A stretch of DNA of 64,000 bases from Sciurus carolinensis (Eukaryota > Chordata > Mammalia > Rodentia > Sciuridae). Each line of letters begins with the position of its first letter. Position 1 is the first letter of the stretch. The DNA lies in assembly GCF_902686445.1 (NCBI RefSeq), contig NC_062232.1, forward strand, positions 34,862,454-34,926,453, given 5' to 3'. Below, one piece after another: positions 57,045 to 64,000 of this stretch. The position numbers and the translations under genes are program-made. The notes under the pieces were generated by a model. That model made no database searches, was not told where the DNA came from, and worked only from the letters and a program-made list of their open reading frames with translations.

Positions 57045-57256
57045 TTTACCTTTATTTTTGGTACTGGAGATTTAACCCAGGGGTGCCTTGCCATGGACCT
57101 ATATCCTCAGTCCTTTTTATTTATTATGTTGAGGCAAGGTCTTGCTAAGTTGGTAGGGCCTCGCTAAGTTGCTGAGGCTGGCTTTGTACTTGTGATCCTC
57201 CTGCCTCAGCTTTCTGAGTCACTGGGATCACAGGTATGCTTGACCATGCCTGGCTC
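57045..57256 (-). mobile_element. B1-dID composite SINE, antisense
   Basis: 'ggtactggagatttaaccca', 'cttgccatggacctatatcc', linker, 'gatcctcctgcctcagcttt', 'gggatcacaggtatgcttga'. Confidence 0.92.
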
Positions 57257-57649
57257 TCCATGTTATCTCACAACCCATCTACAGCATTAGTCATAACTGA
57301 CCATTTTTTCTTGATAATCATTCCTCACTTGGTTGTGGGATAATATCATGTCCTGGTTTTCTTATTAGCTCCATGGCTGCTCTCTTTCAAATGCTTGTTT
57401 GGAATCTTCCCAGCCTCTGAATTTTGGATAACTTCAGGGCTGACTCTTAGAACTTATTTTTATCTTAATCTACACATAATTCTTAAGTAATCTAATCTTA
57501 TAGTGACTTTTGATACTAGAATTTTCTCCCATATGACAGATTTATATATAGAAATAATTATTTGATATTTCTACTTGGATAAAAACACCCAAAAGGGATT
57601 GACTATTTCCCATGTGCCAGACTTTGTTCTGTCCCTTATGTGTATTTGT

Positions 57650-57960
57650 TCAAGCATTGCATGTCTACTAGGTATCTTAAACTTAAAATGTCTAAACTGG
57701 ATCTGTTGCTGATTTTCACCCAAACTAGCCCCTCTCAATATTTATCACCTAATTGAATGGCAGCACTTTTCTTCTCATTGTTTAGGCCCTAAACTTCAGA
57801 GTAACCCTACTTTCTTACTCCACATCCAGTCCAGCTGCAAATCTTGTTCTAATTTCAGAATATATCCCAAATTCAAGCAATCTCATCACCTTTATCACTA
57901 CCACCTGCTTTGAGGCTCCATTAGGCTGCCCGGAATATTGCTTCCCTACTGATTTTCTTT
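57650..57960 (+). repeat. L2 LINE, left part of a split copy
   Basis: 'cttaaaatgtctaaactgga', 'ccctaaacttcagagtaacc', 'ccacatccagtccagctgca', 'cacctttatcactaccacct' fit the L2 ORF2 tail. The continuation of the same L2 is found at 60645-60790, beyond an L1. Confidence 0.6.
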
Positions 57961-58056
57961 TGTGCTTTTTAAAAATTTTTGTTTTTCTTCCATATTTTTA
58001 TTGCTGTATTGTAATTATACATAATGGTGGAACTTGTTACATATTCATACATGCAC

Positions 58057-58061
<5 letters not shown>

Positions 58062-58101
<40 letters not shown>
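58062..58101. repeat. (CA)n microsatellite
   Basis: About 20 CA units next to an antisense SINE tail, probably grown from the L1 3' UTR text or SINE tail. Confidence 0.95.
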
Positions 58102-58102
<1 letters not shown>

Positions 58103-58277
58103 AGAAATTAAACCCAAGGGCACCTAACCACAGAGCAATATCCCCAGTTCTTTTTTATATATATTTTTTGAGACAAGGTCTAACCAAGTATCTGAGGCTG
58201 GCTTCCAACCTGCAATCCTCCTGCCTCAGTCTCCTGAGTCACTGGGATTACAGGCATGTGCCACCATGCCTGGCCAT
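58102..58277 (-). mobile_element. B1-dID composite SINE, antisense, in L1
   Basis: 'attaaacccaagggcaccta', 'ccacagagcaatatccccag', then 'gatctgaggctggcttcca'-type B1 text, 'ctcctgcctcagtctcctga', 'gggattacaggcatgtgcca'. Confidence 0.92.
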
Positions 58278-59454
58278 GCACACAATATAACAATATATTT
58301 TGGCCAATACTTTCCCTTGTCTTCTCTTCCTCCCACCACCCAGGCACTTCCTCTATTCAACTGACCTTTGATTTTCTTGAGATTCTCCCAAGTTTCTTTT
58401 CCTTCTTCCTTTCTAGTTTCCACATATGTGAGAAAACATATGACCCTTAGCATTCTGAGTTTGGCTTATTTTACTTAACATAATTTTCTCAGTTTCCATT
58501 CATTTTCCCACAAATGAATAATTTAATTTTTCTTTAAGGCTGAATAAACTTTGTGTACATATGCCACATTTTCTTTATCCATTCATCCATTGATGAACAC
58601 CTAGACTTGTTCCATAGTTTGGCTACTGTAAATTGTGCTACTATAAACATGGTTATGCATATATTACAATAGAATGATGACTTAATTCTTTTGGCTAAAT
58701 ACCAAGGAGTGGTATAGCTGGATCGTATGGTGGTTCCATGCAAAGTTTTTTTGAGGAACCGCCATACTGATTTCCACAGTGGTTGTACTAATTTACAATT
58801 CCACCAATAGTGTAAAAGTGTTCCTTTTTCTCCACATCCTCCCCAGCATTTATTATTGTTTGTATTCTTGATGATTGCCATTCTGACTGAAGTAAGACAA
58901 AATCTCAGTGTAGTTTTAATTGGTATTTACCCAATTGCTAATGATGTAAAACAATTTTTCATATATTTTTGGCCATTTATTTTTCTCCCATTCTGAAGAT
59001 TCTCTCTTCACATTCTTATTTCCTTTGCTGTGATTTTAAATTTGATGCCATCTCATTTATTAACTCTTGGCATTATTTCCTCAACTATAGGGCTCCTATT
59101 GAGAAAGTTGTTACCTGTGCCTACATGCTGGAGTGTTGACCCTATGTTTTCTTCTAGAAGATGTATAGTTTCTGGTCTAATTCCTAGGACTTTGATCCAT
59201 TTTGAATTTATTTTTGTGCAGAGTAAGACATAGGGGTCTAGTCTCATTCTTCTACACTTGAATAATCAGTTTTTCCAGTATCTTTTGTTAAAAAGGCTAT
59301 CTTTATTCTGAGTTTATTTTTGACACTCTTGTCAAGGATCAGATGACTGTAGAAATGTGGATTTGTCTGTGTCTTCTATTCTGTATCATTGGTCTAAGTG
59401 TCTGTGTTTATGCCAGTACCATGCAGTTTTTGTTACTATAGCTTGGTAGTATAA

Positions 59455-59655
59455 TTTTTTATTTTGGTACTGGGAATCAGTACCAGGGGCACTTAACCAC
59501 TGAATCATATCCCCAGCCCTTTTTAAAAAAAAATGTTTTGAGACAAGATTTCACTAAATTTCTTAGGGCCTTGCTAAGTTGTTGAGGCTGGCTTTGAACT
59601 TGTGATCCTCCCGACTCAGCTTCCTAAGCCATTGGGATTACAGGTGTCCTGGCTC
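59455..59655 (-). mobile_element. B1-dID composite SINE, antisense, in L1 ORF2
   Basis: 'ttggtactgggaatcagtac', 'taaccactgaatcatatccc', linker, 'gtgatcctcccgactcagct', 'gggattacaggtgtcctggc'. L1 ORF2 text is present on both sides. Confidence 0.92.
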
Positions 59656-60404
59656 TGTACTAATACTAATTTGAAGATCGGTATTGTGATGTCTCCAGCA
59701 TTGCTCTTTTGGCTTAGAATTGTTTTGGCTATTCTGGGTCTTTTGTTCTTCCAAATAAATTTTAGGACTGTTTTTTTTCCCCAGTTCTGTGAAGAATGTC
59801 ATTGGTATTTTGTTGGGGATTGCATTGAATCTGTGTATTGCTTTTGGTAGTATGGCCATTTTTAACAATATTAATTCTGCCTATCCCTACACATAGGAGT
59901 CTTTCCACCTTTTTGTGTTTTCTTCAATTTCTTCAGTTTTCTATAGTTTTCATTGAAGAAGTCTTTCACCTCCTTGTTCAGATTTATTCCTAGGTTTTTT
60001 TTTTTTGAGGTTATTGTGAATGGGATTGTTTTTGTGATTTCTTTCTCAGCAGATATACCACTGGTATATAGGAAAGCTATTGATTTTTGTATGTTGACTT
60101 AGTAATCTCTTACTTTGCTGAATTTATTAGCTCTAGCAGCCTTATAGTGGAGTCTGTGGGACCTTCTAAATATAGGATCATATTATCTGCAAAGAGTGAT
60201 AATTTGACTTCTTCCTTTTCTGTTTTTATCCTTTTATTTCCTTCTCTTGACTAGTCTCTTGTGATGACTAGAATTTCTAGAACTGTATTAAATAGGAGTG
60301 GTGAGAGTGGGCATCATTGTCTTCTTTCCCTACTGGTATTCTGCTGTTATTATTGCCCCTTCTCCAAACAGTGTTTGTAGCGAGCCTTTAAAACCAGGCC
60401 AGAG

Positions 60405-60540
60405 GGGCTGGGGTAGCTCAGTGGTAGAGTGCTTGCCTAGCATGTGTGAAGCACTGGGTTTGATTCTCAGCACCAGATAAAACAAATAAAATAAAGGTAT
60501 GGTGTCCATCTACATCTAAAAAATGTATATTTAAAAAACT
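60405..60540 (+). mobile_element. ID SINE with squirrel-type extension
   Basis: 'ggggtagctcagtggtagag', 'gcttgcctagcatgtgtgaa', 'gggtttgattctcagcacca' is a clean ID body with A- and B-box regions. It is followed by 'ataaaataaaggtatggtgt', 'ccatctacatctaaaaaatg', an extension known from squirrel ID families. Confidence 0.92.
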
Positions 60541-60551
60541 GAAAAAATGTC

Positions 60552-60640
60552 AGAGGTCTTGGGATATGGCTTATGGTAGAATACTTGCCTACCATGCCCA
60601 GGGCTCTAGGTTCAATCCCCGGAACATTAAAAAAATCAGA
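60552..60640 (+). mobile_element. ID SINE, diverged
   Basis: 'gtcttgggatatggcttatg', 'gtagaatacttgcctaccat', 'ctaggttcaatccccggaac' then A7. It lies about a dozen bases from the preceding ID in the same orientation, with older divergence. Confidence 0.85.
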
Positions 60641-60644
60641 TTAT

Positions 60645-60870
60645 GTCTCTCCTTTACTGAAAACCTTCTGATGATTTCCCATCTCACTCAGAAAAAAAAA
60701 TTCAAAATTTTTACTGTGACTTACAAGACCCTAAATGGCAGGCTCCTAATTAACTCTCCCCTTTTCATCTAAAACTCTTCACTTCCATTATTGTAGTCCC
60801 ACTGCATCAGTATCTTGCTTTCCCTTGAGCACCTTCTTTAAGCTGTGTTCCATCTGATGACCTGTGCATT
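60645..60870 (+). repeat. L2 LINE, right part of a split copy
   Basis: 'tcagattatgtctctccttt', 'actgaaaaccttctgatgat', 'ttcccatctcactcagaaaa', 'gtgacttacaagaccctaaa' continue the L2 begun at 57650. Confidence 0.78.
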
Positions 60871-60874
60871 TGCT

Positions 60875-62020
60875 CTTCTTTCTGAGACTCAAGTCAATAT
60901 AGGTGTCATCATGTTTAATTAAAATTGGCATTCGAAGATTGATCCCTGGAAGAGTTTTATTTACATGTATATTCTGATTATCTTGACTAGCAAGCAAAGC
61001 CATGGGGTTATTAATAATTTTGCATGATCTTGCAAATAGATATTCTCTCTATAGACATCAAAGTAGAGAAACATATTAAATATAGAATTTCAGCTAAGGC
61101 TACATCTTTCTGCTATTGAACTCAACAATGGTGATTTGGTTTTAGCAAAGCAATGTAATCCATCATTAGATTAATGCTGATCATTTAAATTTTATTGACT
61201 CTGTAGTTTTATTTGTATTTAACTTATAAATGAGTTTTATAGTTGTGTAAGAGTGATAAGCATAAAGAGTTTTTTTTGTTTTATGTTTGTAACTATTTTA
61301 GTAATATTAAAATAGAAATAATGAGACAGTACTGGAGTCTTCGAGCATAAGCCAAACATAAAGAACACATTTTAGGTGATTACCTGATGATTTTCATAAT
61401 GAAATTCCTCCTAAGAGAGAAAACAAGGGAGAAAACATGATAAGCTTCAATATTGCAGATCAAAATTAAAAAATAAAGTCTTGGCAGTACATTTAGCCAG
61501 TAATAAAGGGTAGTACAGAAAAAGAAATTGGTGAAATTGAAAATGTGTTGCTTGGCTAAGAAATTATTAAACATATAAAGTCAGGAAAGAAGTTTATATT
61601 AATTTTTCAGACATTCTCTACTCTCCATCTATTCTATTAAATACACCCAAATAGAAAAAATAGAGTCAAAGATGAAATTAAAAATCACTGAATATTTGAG
61701 AGATTTTTTTCCTATAATAAAGTTAAATGTATCTGTTCCTTTTTGGCTTTGTATGAAGTGGTTCCCCTAAAGACACTTTTGAAAAGTTAGTGCCATGAAT
61801 ATCTGGTCTGGTGACTGCAAACAAAAACAAAAAAGCACAAGCCATCTCTCAACTTAACCTTCATTGTAAAGGGAGACTTGGAAGGAGTTTTGAAAATTTC
61901 CGAAGTTCTCTTATAATTTGACTCCCCCTAAATCTCTGATAGAATGAATAAGCTTTCTACAATATGGCTAAAGTCATTGAATAGTTAATTAAGTCAGCTG
62001 TTTGGAATTATTGAGGAAAA
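60875..62020. other. unassigned stretch
   Basis: AT-rich, no element or exon recognised. Confidence 0.4.
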
Positions 62021-62024
62021 CATT

Positions 62025-62590
62025 TGCAACAGGCAGAATTCTAAGATTCCCACCCCTTTAATGTTATTGCACTTTCTCCAAGTTATTCAAACACCAATTT
62101 CTATGATGCTGTGAAGGGATATTTCAGATGCAATTAAGGTCCCTAAATCAGTTGACTTTAAGCTTATCTAGTTGGGCTTGACCTAATCATGTGAACCAAT
62201 TAGAATCAGTGTTTTCTCCCACTGATCACAGAAGAGAATATCAGGGTGACACACTCTGGCTAACCTAGAAGAAAGCAAACATCCATGCAAATTGCCTTTG
62301 GGTAGCTTCCAGGAGCTGGGAGCAGGCTTCACCCCAATAGTAAGAGGAAAGTAGGGACAGGGAACTGAATTCTTCCAACAATTAGTGAACCTAGATGAGG
62401 ATCCTAAGCCTTAGATTAAAGCCATAGCCTAGACTGACGCTTTGCTGTCATCCCAGTGAGATGCTGAGAGGAGAACCTGGGTGCTTATACTCAGACACTA
62501 ATCTATAGGACTGTGAGATTGCAAGTGTGTGTTGTTTAAAGCCACTGAGTTTGTGGTAACTTGTATAACAATAGAATATGAATACATCAA
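62025..62590 (+). mobile_element. MLT1-like MaLR LTR, sense
   Basis: 'gatgcaattaaggtccctaa', 'ggcttgacctaatcatgtga', 'gacgctttgctgtcatccca', 'gtgttgtttaaagccactga', 'gtttgtggtaacttgtataa' is the layout of an old MLT1-type LTR. Confidence 0.75.
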
Positions 62591-62594
62591 TCAT

Positions 62595-63110
62595 TTTTTT
62601 CAAACAATTTTATTAGACTGATAGAAACTGTAAATATTACCTTTTGAAACAAGGAAGAGCAGAAGTTAAAATTGCTATTTCTATTTATTTTGTGACCCTC
62701 AAATTTAATTAAGGTAGGACTATGCCCTAAAACACCTCAGAATGTTGAAGAATACAAAAAATCAAAATCCAACAGCAACAAGGAAACCACAGGCTATAAC
62801 ATGGGGTGTCCGGATCCTGCAACTCCAGTTGTGGACACCCAGCTGGGAATCTTGACTTAGTTTTGAGGAGCCTGTGATACACTGTGCGGAATTATAGGTA
62901 CATGCTCAGTTAACAAGACCTCTGGGGATTAAGCTTATTTATAGGAAATCAGTTTTAAATAACAAACTGTGATTAAATAAACACTATAAACTCTGCCTGA
63001 ATATACACTGGGCAATGTGAAGGAAGAATTGTTGGCGTATTCACCATGGTGGCAAAAAATAACTATGAACAGGTAAAAGTTGAAAGGTGTGTCCACTTTT
63101 GCAGTTTTGT
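62595..63110. other. unassigned stretch
   Basis: No element or exon recognised. Confidence 0.4.
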
Positions 63111-63111
63111 T

Positions 63112-63330
63112 CAGGATTGGCAAACTTTTTCTGGAAAGAACCAGATTTGAGGCTTTGTGGGCTGTATGGTCTCTGTTGCAACAACTTACCTCTGCCAGTA
63201 TAGAGTAAAATCAAGCTTTAAGTCAATAAATACATAAATGAATGAGCATAGCCACTTTGCAATAAAATTTCATTTATAAAAATAGGTGGCAGACTGAATT
63301 TACCCTAAGGGCTGTAGTTTGTCAAGCCTG
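63112..63330 (+). mobile_element. hAT-Charlie-type MITE with terminal inverted repeats
   Basis: The left end CAGGATTGGCAAACT pairs with the right end AGTTTGTCAAGCCTG (reverse complement CAGGCTTGACAAACT). Inside: 'ttgtgggctgtatggtctct', 'gttgcaacaacttacctctg', 'gcaataaaatttcatttata'. 219 bp, non-coding. No clear 8-bp duplication remains. Confidence 0.85.
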
Positions 63331-63339
63331 ATCTAAACA

Positions 63340-63720
63340 GGCAATGAGGGCTTAAACTGACAGTGGCATCTGGGGAGAGGGGAAAGAAAGGAGGGGACAC
63401 ATATGGGAGACATTATGGACAACTAATTGGCTTTGGAGGGAAAAAGGATGAGAAGATGACTTCAGACTTTATAGTCTGGGAGGACAGTGACACCATTATT
63501 TGCAGCGGGAACAAAGGTAGAAGAGATGGTTTGTGAGGGTGGGAGATTGTAGAGAAAATGGACTGGATATTAAAGCAATAAATTTGAGGTGTTTTTAGAA
63601 TATTTATGTGGAAAGCTCTAGGAGGCAGTTAGAAGTGTAAGTTAGGGAGGAAGGGAAGGAGACTGGGCAGTTTTGGAGTTATCTCCATAGAGTCAAGGGT
63701 ATAGGTGAGTTCACACATGG
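63340..63720 (-). repeat. L2 LINE fragment, antisense
   Basis: 'ggacagtgacaccattattt', 'caataaatttgaggtgtttt', 'aggaggcagttagaagtgta' follow L2 antisense text. Confidence 0.65.
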
Positions 63721-63724
63721 AAGG

Positions 63725-64000
63725 TTTGTAGAATATGAGCTAATATATATAAAAGTGCTCTTTAAACTGTAAAGCATTATACAAGTGTAAAATATTCCTA
63801 TTAAATGTGACAAACAGAAGCATAAAAGGCAGTAACAACCGTTTTATGTCTCAGAATCTCTGCTAGTTCCCAATTATTGCATTTTCATCCTGTGACGGCC
63901 TTTGAACAGCTCTTTTTTCCTCCTCTTGTGTACATCCTGAGATTGGAATGCATTAAACATTATCCATGTGATGGCATAATGCTTTCTTTCCCCAACAGAT
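63725..64000. other. unassigned right edge
   Basis: Nothing recognised; a possible MIR tail near 63745-63800 is too weak to call. Confidence 0.35.

Larger units (their letters stand above)
57965..60360 (-). mobile_element. L1 with decayed ORF2, antisense, hosting two SINEs
   Basis: An intermediate-age L1: 3' UTR at 57965-58060 and 58280-58530, ORF2 from about 58534 up to about 60340. The cysteine motif region ([18 protein letters not shown]) is seen near 58880-58810; FADD equivalents lie near 60185 but frames are broken many times. SINEs at 58102-58277 and 59455-59655 interrupt it. At 58621-58627 it lacks the extra base that shifts ORF2 in the young copies. Confidence 0.85.

Noticed and set aside
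1..64000. CRISPR array, operon, prophage or other prokaryotic system
   Set aside because: No direct-repeat/spacer pattern and no prokaryotic gene density; the transposon content is mammalian throughout.

Overview
This 64 kb window is nuclear DNA from a rodent, most likely a squirrel-family species (Sciuridae: ground squirrel, marmot or tree squirrel). The main clues are many copies of a composite SINE with a B1-like (7SL-derived) left half and an ID-like (tRNA-Ala-derived) right half, plus free-standing ID elements, one with the long A-rich extension seen in squirrel ID families. Mammal-wide repeats (L2, MIR, MaLR LTRs, Tigger and hAT-Charlie relics) agree with a placental mammal. I found no host protein-coding exon, no genuine tRNA or rRNA gene and no CRISPR or bacterial feature. 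The window reads as intergenic or deep-intronic DNA built from transposon layers of different ages.

Layout. 1-10 kb: a MaLR LTR at the left edge, L2 and MIR relics, ID elements and an old L1 split by an ID element. 10-18 kb: L1 3' ends, a Tigger DNA transposon split by a SINE, an antisense ERV LTR split by an L1 piece, an L1 tail that became a TA/TG microsatellite, and two sense ERV LTRs. 18-29 kb: an old L1 3' end, a 5'-truncated young L1 (19.2-20.5 kb) and the centrepiece, a full-length young L1 on the minus strand (21.94-28.67 kb) with a perfect 13-bp target-site duplication, a CpG-rich 5' UTR holding about ten 66-bp monomers, ORF1 and ORF2. 29-48 kb: MaLR and ERV LTRs, a textbook ID insertion, MIR/L2 relics, a Tigger relic and long stretches with no recognisable content. 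48-64 kb: a long L2, a stack of old L1 pieces, MER5-like elements, an L2 split by an L1 that itself took SINEs, an MLT1-like LTR and a hAT-Charlie MITE.

No genes here form an operon or pathway. The only extended reading frames belong to L1. In the full-length copy ORF1 has one in-frame TAG plus a frameshift; ORF2 has a single TAG at codon 323 and a +1 shift about 65 codons before its end. That +1 shift is shared with the truncated neighbour but absent from an older copy at 58.6 kb, so it looks like a property of the young source lineage rather than post-insertion decay.
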